DNA of 64,000 nt from Lactococcus ileimucosae (GTDB lineage: Bacteria; Bacillota; Bacilli; Lactobacillales; Streptococcaceae). Position numbers and translations under genes: made by a program. The DNA is taken from assembly GCF_943193185.1 (NCBI RefSeq), contig NZ_CALPDE010000009.1, forward strand, positions 16,548-80,547. The letters are read 5' to 3'. Of the stretch, positions 57,324 through 64,000 are shown in pieces (position 1 is the first letter of the stretch; the number at the start of each line of letters is the position of its first letter). The notes under the pieces are model-generated. The model was given only the letters and a program-made list of their open reading frames with translations, was not told where the DNA came from and ran no database searches.

Positions 57324-57866
57324 TTACTGGTAACTTGCACGTTCCCCACCGATAAGCTTAGGACGTGATTTAAGAGCTGTGACATGTGCGCCGCCAAGTT
57401 CTTTTAAGACAGGTCGCACAGGGATTTGGACATGCTTCACATGCATGCCAATAGATGTGTCACCAATATCAAGGCCAGCATATGCCGTGAGATGTTCCAC
57501 TTCGACAGGTGCTTTAAAAAGCTTATAGGCCGCCACTTGCCCGCTTCCTCCAGCATGGAGCTGTGGCACAACAGAAACAATTTCCAAGTCTTTTTTGTCC
57601 GCCAATTCTTGCTCCACAAGTAAAGCACGATTAAGATGTTCACACGCCTGCACAGCTAAATAGATACCACGTGCATTGAGCGCTTCATAAATCGTTCCAA
57701 CAATTACTTCGCCAATCTCTGCTGATGAATTCTTGCCAATCACACCGCCATTGACTTCGGAACTAGATAGACCCAATACAAAAATCTGTCCAGCTTTTAT
57801 CCCTGTCTTTTCAATAACATCTTCAATAATAATTTTTGTTTCTTCTTTAATTTGTTTTAAGTCCAT
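57324..57866 (-). CDS. TIGR01440 family protein (DUF436, YwlG-like)
   Basis: 180-residue conserved protein of unknown function. [14 protein letters not shown], the [13 protein letters not shown] block and the end [20 protein letters not shown] match the family. ATG at 57866 is chosen over a start 25 codons up because MDLKQIKEE is the family start and the upstream part overlaps the ECF gene. Last clear member of the truA-pdxK-ECF group. Confidence 0.88.
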   Translation of the reverse strand: MDLKQIKEETKIIIEDVIEKTGIKAGQIFVLGLSSSEVNGGVIGKNSSAEIGEVIVGTIYEALNARGIYLAVQACEHLNRALLVEQELADKKDLEIVSVVPQLHAGGSGQVAAYKLFKAPVEVEHLTAYAGLDIGDTSIGMHVKHVQIPVRPVLKELGGAHVTALKSRPKLIGGERASYQ

Positions 57867-58329
57867 GAAGCGCACCTGATTTCTTAAGAATTTCTGTAAG
57901 GAGCAAAGCAACGACAAAACCAACACTGGTTTGCACGGCATTGATTGCCATGTCTGGTAATGCCACGGCTAAGCTTCCAACAATAAACATATCTGCTACA
58001 AAATAACCGCCGACCATCACCACAGTAGCCAACACGTAATTAAGCGCCTTGCTTTTCGTTACTCCCCCCAAATAACCTTGTAGCCCATGAATGACCAAGG
58101 TGAAAAACATATAAGCAGTGTATCCTGCAATAAAGTCATTGAGAAAACCTGCCAGCGCGCCGACGATTAGACCTTCGCGTTTTCCAAGAAGCATCGCTGT
58201 CGTGAAAATACCCGCATCAAGCAGCGTGAAATAACCACCAGGAATAGGGATTTTGGTGAAATAGCCCAAGACAAACGTCAATGCGGCCAACAAAGCCAAC
58301 AGGGTTAATTTTTTAGTTGAGTCCTTCAT
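57847..58329 (-). CDS. ECF transporter S component, probably vitamin B6-related
   Basis: 160-residue membrane protein with five to six hydrophobic segments and the S-component start [34 protein letters not shown] components bind a vitamin and share an EcfAA'T module encoded elsewhere. Substrate is guessed from context: its start overlaps the pyridoxamine kinase gene by 4 bp. Hydroxymethylpyrimidine is the alternative. Confidence 0.8.
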   Translation of the reverse strand: MKDSTKKLTLLALLAALTFVLGYFTKIPIPGGYFTLLDAGIFTTAMLLGKREGLIVGALAGFLNDFIAGYTAYMFFTLVIHGLQGYLGGVTKSKALNYVLATVVMVGGYFVADMFIVGSLAVALPDMAINAVQTSVGFVVALLLTEILKKSGALHGLKTN

Positions 58330-59159
58330 TGTTCCTGCTTCCTTTTGCTTTTCAATGTTTGTTCAAACTCTACACCATAGCGCTTGTCGGCAGACTTTGG
58401 CGTATTTTTTATCGATTTAACTACAAAGTCAACAGCTTCTCGTGTTGCAGCTGTTAAGGTTTTGCCATTTGTCAACTCTGCAGATAAAACAGAGCCAAAA
58501 ATGTCGCCTGTGCCATGATAAGCGCCCGGTAATTTTTCTGCCAAAACATAGTCAATCTGTCCAGTGCTTCTTGCTGAGGCAGCACCAATGTATTTTTCAT
58601 CAAGCATGACACCTGTCAAAACAACATTTTTTGCACCACGTACTTGTAATTTTTCAATGAGCGTTTGGATAAATTCTTCTGTTTGCACGCCTTCTTGATA
58701 AGGGGTTCCTGTGAGGAGGCAGGCTTCTGTGATATTTGGCAAAAGAACATCCGCATAAGGCAAGAGTTCGCCCATTTTCTCTACAAAATGCATGTCAAAC
58801 ACACTATAAAGTTCCCCGTGATCTGCCATGACAGGATCGATTATAGTAAGATTATCCGCCTCTTTATATATATCAATCAACTCTTTGAGTACATCAATTT
58901 GTTCAGCAGAGGCCATAAAACCACTGTAAATCCCATCCATATGGAGATTTAGTTCTTGCCAAGCTTTGATAATGTTGCGCATTTCATCTGTCAAATCAAG
59001 ATAAGTAAAGTTCGTAAAGCCTCCCGTGTGTGTTGACAAAAGAGCAGTTGGTAAAAGCCGGCATTCAATACCGTAAGCGCTAATAATGGGGAGCGCCACT
59101 GTTAATGAACAGCGCCCTACGCAAGAAATGTCATGTACAGCAACAACGTTTTTAGTCAA
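58326..59159 (-). CDS. Pyridoxamine/pyridoxal kinase
   Basis: Ribokinase-superfamily kinase for vitamin B6 salvage, 277 residues. [20 protein letters not shown] start, [11 protein letters not shown], and the catalytic GTGDIFGSV motif (Asp base). Overlaps truA by 8 bp and the ECF gene by 4 bp, so uptake and phosphorylation are translated together. Confidence 0.9.
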   Translation of the reverse strand: MTKNVVAVHDISCVGRCSLTVALPIISAYGIECRLLPTALLSTHTGGFTNFTYLDLTDEMRNIIKAWQELNLHMDGIYSGFMASAEQIDVLKELIDIYKEADNLTIIDPVMADHGELYSVFDMHFVEKMGELLPYADVLLPNITEACLLTGTPYQEGVQTEEFIQTLIEKLQVRGAKNVVLTGVMLDEKYIGAASARSTGQIDYVLAEKLPGAYHGTGDIFGSVLSAELTNGKTLTAATREAVDFVVKSIKNTPKSADKRYGVEFEQTLKSKRKQEQ

Positions 59160-59898
59160 GATAGATTACCTCCTTGAGATAGAGCCCTTCTGGGGCTGCA
59201 GTCGGACCTGCTAGGTCACGATTTTTACTTTCTAAAATTTTTTTTATCTGTGAGACAGGCATCCGCCCATTGCCTATTTTGATAACCGTTCCCATCATAT
59301 TACGGACCTGCTTATAAAGAAAACCGTTACCACGAAAAATAAATTTGTAATTTTCTTGGTCAAGTTTCACGAGCTCAGCCTGAGTAATCGTTCGCACCTT
59401 GTCTTCAACTGTAGCACCAGCTGCTGTAAAACCTGTAAAATCATGTGTTCCTACCAAATCAGCTAGAGCTTGGCGCATCAAAGCTTCATCAAGTTTATAG
59501 CGAAAATGTGCACGATAAAGACGGTAAAAGGGACTACGAACTTTACTGTTTTCCAGAAAATACTCATAAATCTTTTCATGCTTGTTAAAGCGAACATGAA
59601 AGTCCTCTTCAACTTGTATGACGTCATGAAAGGCAATATCCGATGGAGTTTGCGTATCCAAAGCAAAACGTAAACGTTCCTCATCACGCTGCCCATGTAA
59701 ATCAAAATGAATCCTTTGACCATGCGCATGGACACCTGAATCTGTTCGACCTGAAGCTTGCAATATTACCGGATGATGAGAATTTAATTTTGTAAGAACT
59801 TTTTCAATCTCTTCTTGCACTGTTCGTTGATTGTCTTGCGTTTGAAAGCCTGCAAAATTTGTGCCATCATAAGCAATCGTTGCCATATATCTAGTCAT
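59152..59898 (-). CDS. truA: tRNA pseudouridine(38-40) synthase TruA
   Basis: Makes pseudouridine at positions 38-40 of tRNA anticodon stems. 248 residues with catalytic Asp53 in [12 protein letters not shown] at 59898 ([12 protein letters not shown]) is the standard family start and lies exactly six bases after TGC-TATAAT with no Shine-Dalgarno, so the mRNA is probably leaderless. First gene of truA-pdxK-ECF-DUF436. Confidence 0.96.
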   Translation of the reverse strand: MTRYMATIAYDGTNFAGFQTQDNQRTVQEEIEKVLTKLNSHHPVILQASGRTDSGVHAHGQRIHFDLHGQRDEERLRFALDTQTPSDIAFHDVIQVEEDFHVRFNKHEKIYEYFLENSKVRSPFYRLYRAHFRYKLDEALMRQALADLVGTHDFTGFTAAGATVEDKVRTITQAELVKLDQENYKFIFRGNGFLYKQVRNMMGTVIKIGNGRMPVSQIKKILESKNRDLAGPTAAPEGLYLKEVIYLD

Positions 59899-59904
59899 GC
59901 TTAT

Positions 59905-59913
59905 ATTATAGCA
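59905..59913 (-). promoter_or_regulatory. Extended -10 of truA, placing +1 on the start ATG
   Basis: Minus strand TGC-TATAAT-ATAAGC-ATG; no -35 at 17 nt. Confidence 0.65.
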
Positions 59914-60035
59914 AAATCAAGGATATATTTGTCCAAGCCAATCTAAAATTCGCATTCATTTCTATTCTTTTCCCCCCTCCAAAACTTCCTTCTCCCTCTT
60001 TACACCGTATAATAATTGAAACAGAAACTGTTTAA

Positions 60036-60197
60036 CAAAAGGTCTATAAAAGAGTCAAAAATGCCCATATCGTTCTTTATATCAGAAAGCTAAAAGACGG
60101 TAAACTTGTCTGGAGAATAAAACTCCCAAAAATGAAAAAAGTCCTTGACCAAGTGGACAAGAATACTGTGATTAATACCTTTGTTTTTGCATTTTGA
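60036..60197 (+). pseudogene. Gene debris beside tRNA-Arg(UCU)
   Basis: 53-codon stretch, open after an upstream TAA, with no start codon near its beginning and a protein-like sequence (AHIVLYIRKLKDGKLVWRIK, ending NTFVFAF). It looks like a fragment of a lost gene; family not recognised. The rest of 59914-60410 shows no gene. Confidence 0.3.
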
Positions 60198-60374
60198 CAA
60201 AAAACCGTTTCTTTCTCTCTCCGTTCCAAGCACTCCATTTTAAAAGCAATGTTGCTGGTACTTAGTGCGTCTGCCTAAGCCAACAGCCCTAGGTTCATTT
60301 CCCTTTTATTCCTCATATTAATCGGAAAAATAATTCACTTCCTATACCCCTCTATACTGAATATTTAAAATAGG

Positions 60375-60398
60375 TTTGACACAAAATTTGGCACAAAA
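60375..60398. repeat. Tandem 12-bp repeat near tRNA-Arg(UCU) 3' end
   Basis: TTTGACACAAAA (60375-60386) followed directly by TTTGGCACAAAA (60387-60398), 11 of 12 identical, about 60 bp from the tRNA 3' end. Such repeats resemble arm sites of tRNA-targeting integrases, but no integrase gene remains. Confidence 0.45.
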
Positions 60399-60413
60399 CA
60401 TAAAAAGAACACC

Positions 60414-60441
60414 AAAAAAAGCCCCGCCACAAAGGCGGAGC
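60414..60441 (-). terminator. Terminator of tRNA-Arg(UCU)
   Basis: G/C-rich stem GCTCCGCC/GGCGGGGC with a 5-nt loop and seven T's on the minus strand, 15 bp after the tRNA. Confidence 0.85.
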
Positions 60442-60455
60442 GAAGTTTGGCATCA

Positions 60456-60529
60456 TGATCCGAGGGGGATTCGAACCCTCGACCGTTCGCTTAGAAGGCG
60501 AATGCTCTATCCAGCTGAGCTATCGGACC
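60456..60529 (-). tRNA. tRNA-Arg(UCU)
   Basis: Minus-strand cloverleaf: acceptor GGTCCGA/TCGGATC, D arm GCTC...GAGC, anticodon stem TTCGC/GCGAA with loop CTTCTAA (anticodon TCT), T arm GAGGGTTCGAATCCCCCTC. Discriminator A; no encoded CCA. Confidence 0.95.
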
Positions 60530-60592
60530 AAAGTAAACAAGTAGAATTTTTCACTACCTGTCTAGTCTATCATATTTTTCTAATTGAAGCAA

Positions 60593-61972
60593 TTATTGAC
60601 CCGCATAAGGATCAGCATAGGTTGTTGTGTCGTCAGCCACTGCTCCTCCGGCTCCTGGAACGGTGGTTCCCTCTCCATAATAACCTGTTCCATCATTCGC
60701 TGCACCACTGTAGGGAGCTGCGCTAGGGGAACTCGATTGGTCTGCGCTACTTTTTGTTTCATCAGAAGAGGCTGGCTTATCACTTGTTGCAGCACTGCCA
60801 TCTGTTGACACATAAGTGGTTGAATTGCTGCTGTCCAGTTTTACAAACGATCCGTCTACATCAATACCATAAACTGTTGATTTTCCATTTTCTGTTACTG
60901 TTGCAGAAGGCATAAAATATGAACTTGGTACATTTCCAGTCAAAGTCTCATAAGTAATCAAGTTGTCGCTTAAACGGTTTCCAATTTCTTTTTGTAAAGA
61001 AGAACGGAGAGCATTTTGAACAGCAAGTGCTGTATTATTAGGCAAAAGCTGGTAAGAACCACCATCCGCTGGATTTGTATAACCAATGGCTTGATACTGA
61101 ATCGAAACAACTTTATTAAAGCAATCTTTGTAGCCCAATAAAGATGTCAAAGTAGAGCTATTGATTGGAATATTTGTCTTGATATCCTTACTAATGTCAT
61201 CTAAGAATTTTTGGTACTGTGTAATGTTATTCAGCGCCAACAATTTTTTCATGACAGCAGAAATAACTTCTCGCTGATGGGCGGCACGTCCATAATCGCC
61301 ATTAGGTAAATGATGGCGGTCACGTGCATAAACAAGTGCCTGTCTTCCATCAATATGCTGTTTCCCCGGAGGAACTTGCTCTGTATATTCTGGTTCAGTA
61401 TCAGAGATATAGAGCGTTTGCCCTGTTGTATTGTCAATATCAATACCTCCAACATCATTCACCAAGTTGACAAGCCCGTCAAAGTTAATCATCAAGAAGT
61501 TATCAACAGGGATTCCCGCTTGATCACCAATGGTTTTCAAAGCATACTCAACGCCTTTTTCCAGACCTCCAGCATTATATCCCATTGGATAGGCGGCATT
61601 CACTTTTTGTGTTGAAACAGCGCTTCCTTTGTCATCCAGAATGTTAGACATGATGTCTCGTTCAATAGATACCATTGTCGTTGTATTCGTTTTTGGATTA
61701 AGCGTCATGACAATCTGGGAATCAGAGTTACCATCCCAACTGGTTGATCCTCCACGACCAGCTCCGCCTGTATCAACACCCATAAGTAAAATAGTTAAAG
61801 GCTCTGTAGCTTTGATAATATTTTCTGCATCTGCGTTACCTGCTTCAGCATAAGTCTTTGAGAAGGCTTTTGTTGTGCTATTTAAGACTGTCGATACATA
61901 GACAGTAGCTGCTCCTGCCGTTAAGGCGATGATTCCTGTAATCATCAACAGCGATTTTTTCCAAAGTTTCAT
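60593..61972 (-). CDS. LytR-CpsA-Psr (LCP) family cell-wall ligase
   Basis: 459-residue type II membrane protein that attaches anionic or capsular polymers to peptidoglycan. Transmembrane anchor about 8-30; LCP domain with LLMGVDTGG, the DSQIVMTLNP Asp, ERDIM and the phosphate-binding RDRHHLPNGDYGRAAHQREV. The C-terminal ~80 residues are Ser/Thr/Gly/Asp-rich and probably lie in the wall. No Shine-Dalgarno: the ATG is six bases after TGA-TATAAT, so probably leaderless. Confidence 0.93.
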   Translation of the reverse strand: MKLWKKSLLMITGIIALTAGAATVYVSTVLNSTTKAFSKTYAEAGNADAENIIKATEPLTILLMGVDTGGAGRGGSTSWDGNSDSQIVMTLNPKTNTTTMVSIERDIMSNILDDKGSAVSTQKVNAAYPMGYNAGGLEKGVEYALKTIGDQAGIPVDNFLMINFDGLVNLVNDVGGIDIDNTTGQTLYISDTEPEYTEQVPPGKQHIDGRQALVYARDRHHLPNGDYGRAAHQREVISAVMKKLLALNNITQYQKFLDDISKDIKTNIPINSSTLTSLLGYKDCFNKVVSIQYQAIGYTNPADGGSYQLLPNNTALAVQNALRSSLQKEIGNRLSDNLITYETLTGNVPSSYFMPSATVTENGKSTVYGIDVDGSFVKLDSSNSTTYVSTDGSAATSDKPASSDETKSSADQSSSPSAAPYSGAANDGTGYYGEGTTVPGAGGAVADDTTTYADPYAGQ

Positions 61973-61978
61973 AGTAAG

Positions 61979-61987
61979 ATTATATCA
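61979..61987 (-). promoter_or_regulatory. Extended -10 of the LCP gene, placing +1 on the start ATG
   Basis: Minus strand TGA-TATAAT-CTTACT-ATG; TTGTTT at 17 nt is a weak -35. Confidence 0.65.
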
Positions 61988-62200
61988 AATTTTTACGAAT
62001 AAACAACAAGAGATGCAAAAAGGTTCATGACAAATGCACAAAAAAAGGCGTGAAAACAACAAAGGCCTCAGTCCTACTTCTTCCCAAAATTAGTAAAAAA
62101 ACTCGCTAAAACACTGTTAAAATATAAAAATTCCAGCAAGACTACGTGTGTCCCTTATCTTGCCAAAATGCGCTGAATAGATTCTTGTTTTCTGCAAAAA

Positions 62201-62719
62201 TCACTGGAAAAACTTCACCATAGCGAAGACATCTATCAAATTCCCATGCTCATCACGTGCACCGTATTTTTGAATAGCCTCTATCGTAAAACCAAATTTT
62301 TCATATAAATGGATAGCTGCTTTATTTCGTTTTTGAACTGTAAGCTCTAAACGCTTTAATACCCCTGTTTCCTCTATCCATTCGAGAGCATCTTCAAAAA
62401 GAAATGTACCAATGCCATAGCCTTGAAACTTTGAGGCAACCGCAACAAAAATCTCTCCAATGTGACGGACACGATAATGAAAATCAGCAGTAATATGCAA
62501 AACTCCCGCAATTTCTTCTCCTAAAAAGGCAAGGAAATAAGCATTGTTATCCTTCTGTAAAATTTGTTCCAAATATTCTTCCATCTGAGGCTCGGTCATC
62601 AATATCCCTGCTTCATCCAAGGTCAAAAAATGACTTTCCTTGCCGACCTGATCAAGAAAAGCAATCAATTTTGAGCTGTCTTCCTTCCTTGCCTCACGAA
62701 TAAGTAACTCTGTACTCAT
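62201..62719 (-). CDS. GNAT family N-acetyltransferase
   Basis: 172-residue acetyltransferase with the acetyl-CoA loop SKFQGYGIGTFLFEDAL and the LTVQKRNKAAIHLYEKFGF block of RimI/SpeG-like GNATs. Overlaps tsaE by 4 bp, so the two are coupled. The tsaE-GNAT-LCP order recurs in lactic acid bacteria. Substrate unknown. Confidence 0.85.
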   Translation of the reverse strand: MSTELLIREARKEDSSKLIAFLDQVGKESHFLTLDEAGILMTEPQMEEYLEQILQKDNNAYFLAFLGEEIAGVLHITADFHYRVRHIGEIFVAVASKFQGYGIGTFLFEDALEWIEETGVLKRLELTVQKRNKAAIHLYEKFGFTIEAIQKYGARDEHGNLIDVFAMVKFFQ

Positions 62720-63171
62720 AACTGTCCTAAAAGCTCTTCGTAGCGCTGCCCATGGGGGATAAGTTCTAACTCACGTAACGCATCTGTAGCAAAGCCATCT
62801 ACATATTTGTCCAGCCTCACTTCCAAATAATGGTCTGGCAAGTCTGAACCCAGAAGTTCCCCCCACTCAATAACTGAGACACCATCACCAAAAAGGTAGT
62901 CATCCAAATCAAAGCTATCGGGATCATCACCTGCACGATAAACATCCATATGATACAGAGGAAGTTTCCCTTCCTCATATTCACGTACAATGGTGTAAGT
63001 TGGACTTTTAATCATCTGATGAATGCCCAAACCTAGCGCCAAACCTTTTACAAAGGTTGTCTTTCCCGCACCAAGTTCACCTGTCAGCACAAGGACATCC
63101 TGTGCTCGAAAGAAGCTACCCAAATGCTCGGCAAAGGCTAGCATCTCCTCTTCATTTACTTTTAATTTCAT
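62716..63171 (-). CDS. tsaE: tRNA threonylcarbamoyladenosine biosynthesis protein TsaE
   Basis: 151-residue ATPase that supports TsaB/TsaD in making t6A37 of ANN-decoding tRNAs. P-loop GELGAGKT (31-38), FVKGLALGLG, and the IKSPTYTIVREYE and MDVYR switch segments are typical. The ATG is six bases after TGT-TATAAT with no Shine-Dalgarno, so probably leaderless. Confidence 0.95.
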   Translation of the reverse strand: MKLKVNEEEMLAFAEHLGSFFRAQDVLVLTGELGAGKTTFVKGLALGLGIHQMIKSPTYTIVREYEEGKLPLYHMDVYRAGDDPDSFDLDDYLFGDGVSVIEWGELLGSDLPDHYLEVRLDKYVDGFATDALRELELIPHGQRYEELLGQL

Positions 63172-63177
63172 AGTTTC

Positions 63178-63186
63178 ATTATAACA
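63178..63186 (-). promoter_or_regulatory. Extended -10 of tsaE, placing +1 on the start ATG
   Basis: Minus strand TGT-TATAAT-GAAACT-ATG; no -35 at 17 nt. The rest of the gap 63187-63422 has a dyad (AAAAGCAGTT/AACTGCTTTT) and no gene. Confidence 0.65.
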
Positions 63187-63422
63187 TAGTTATGCCCCCA
63201 AAGATAACCCATGCCAAGCTGTTAGGATTCTGCTCAAATAACCCTCAAAAGCAGTTTTTACCAAACTGAGGCAACAACTGCTTTTATTGATTGTCTATCA
63301 AGTTTTTTAATAGGATTTGAAATAATCCTGCGCTGCTAGAAGGAATAATCCTCCATTTGTAAAATGCCCTATTTCATAAAGAGAGACAGAACTTTCCTCT
63401 GTGTCTCGTGAACAAACTTTAC

Positions 63423-64000
63423 CTATGAAGATTTCAGTTCTTGCGCCAGTTCCTGATCTCGAGCGACTATCTCCGAGATTTTGCCCTTAATCTCACGCTC
63501 AAGACTTTTGAATTTTTGACTCATTTGCTGCACTTGACTGATTTTATGTTGGTAGATTTGTGTGGGAAAGTCGACAATATTCTCATGAGCGAAACCTACC
63601 TCTTCAAGAGCTTCATACACTTCCCATTTATCCAACTGATTGCCTATACTCATAGCTTCAGATAGTGTTTCTTGCCAGTGTTCCTCTGCTTGTTTGATCC
63701 CTTCTTGATAAAGTTTCAGAAGGTCCATCATAGAGACATCAAAATCAATACTGGCTATAGACACAATGGAGAGAGCTTGGGCAGAGTCTAGATATATTTT
63801 TTCATTCGAAGATAGACCTGAACCACTGGCCACAAACTTTTTTCTCAATTGCTCTAAAGTTCTAAGCTGGTTACTCATCTGATATTCAATGTAACCTTGT
63901 TTTAGTTTGCGAAATTGTTCCAGAGATTCTTTAGTAACCTTCAATTCGCCTTTAGTAAAGCGATAGCCGCCCACATATGTTGAGCCATTATATCTACCTC
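63423..64000 (-). CDS. Unknown helical protein (N-terminus outside window)
   Basis: The frame is open to the right edge. A GTG at 63974 could start it, but the sequence in front (RYNGSTYVGGYRFTKGEL) reads as protein, so the gene probably continues outside. The visible ~192 residues are charged and largely helical, with a likely coiled coil near the end (ISQVQQMSQKFKSLEREIKG), and end at a normal stop. Family not recognised. Confidence 0.5.
   Translation of the reverse strand, partial: GRYNGSTYVGGYRFTKGELKVTKESLEQFRKLKQGYIEYQMSNQLRTLEQLRKKFVASGSGLSSNEKIYLDSAQALSIVSIASIDFDVSMMDLLKLYQEGIKQAEEHWQETLSEAMSIGNQLDKWEVYEALEEVGFAHENIVDFPTQIYQHKISQVQQMSQKFKSLEREIKGKISEIVARDQELAQELKSS

Overview
The window looks like chromosome of a Lactococcus, or a very close relative in the Streptococcaceae. 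The reasons are the AT-rich base composition, the gene set (single-chain 1137-residue pyruvate carboxylase, pyruvate formate-lyase with an unlinked activating enzyme, ctsR-clpC, RNA polymerase delta, EpuA, a DnaE with a degenerate PHP domain) and the gene orders. Species cannot be fixed from sequence alone; a L. garvieae-like lineage is a guess. Most genes lie on the minus strand and almost all are housekeeping genes.

Layout, left to right. 0-6.4 kb: ppaC (cut by the edge), pflA, a CNNM/CBS/CorC membrane protein, an AI-2E-family permease, a GNAT, a uracil-DNA-glycosylase-family protein and rsmA. 6.6-8.3 kb: a large secreted TasA/CalY-like plus DUF6273-like protein of raised GC. 8.6-15.7 kb: pyc, ftsW, rpmG, an MFS exporter and coaE. 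15.7-16.4 kb: a gene-poor stretch with a structured-RNA candidate and a gene remnant. 16.4-26.7 kb: pfl, hpf, ctsR-clpC, greA, mltG, rpoE, apt. 26.7-37.9 kb: recJ, an SDR, rnz, tRNA-Arg(CCG), a broken metalloenzyme gene beside an ISL3-type transposase remnant, a HAD hydrolase, tig, epuA-murA, an inositol-phosphatase-family gene, a UPF0223 gene, spx and a YpsA-like gene. 38-41.4 kb, plus strand: recU-pbp1A-MBL hydrolase. 41.7-45.5 kb: a LysM glucosaminidase, cysK and the second TasA-like/DUF6273-like paralogue. 46-54.2 kb: a nifS-type cysteine desulfurase, HU, ypmS/ypmR-like genes, degV, hemolysin III and dnaE. 54.3-64 kb: a DUF2929 small membrane protein, a sugar acetyltransferase, pyrG with its CTP-sensing leader, a 20-codon small ORF, a DUF436/ECF-S/pyridoxamine kinase/truA group, tRNA-Arg(UCU), an LCP protein, a GNAT, tsaE and an unknown gene cut by the right edge.

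Points most worth a second look. (1) Five genes (rsmA, coaE, truA, the LCP gene, tsaE) share exactly TGN-TATAAT-N6-ATG and have no convincing Shine-Dalgarno, so transcription should start on the A of ATG: a leaderless-mRNA class. (2) Three genes (MFS exporter, pbp1A, cysteine desulfurase) appear to start at near-cognate codons (ACG, ATT, ATC), each 6-7 nt after a good Shine-Dalgarno, because their conserved N-termini lie upstream of any ATG, GTG or TTG. (3) Two distant TasA-like/DUF6273-like paralogues share an upstream TGTTACRTTTWCT element; one has a perfect 10-bp dyad and a terminator-like hairpin in its leader. (4) An unexplained nested-helix RNA candidate ends in a terminator beside coaE. 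Small genes below the usual size cut-off were also found: rpmG, a DUF2929 gene and a 20-residue ORF.
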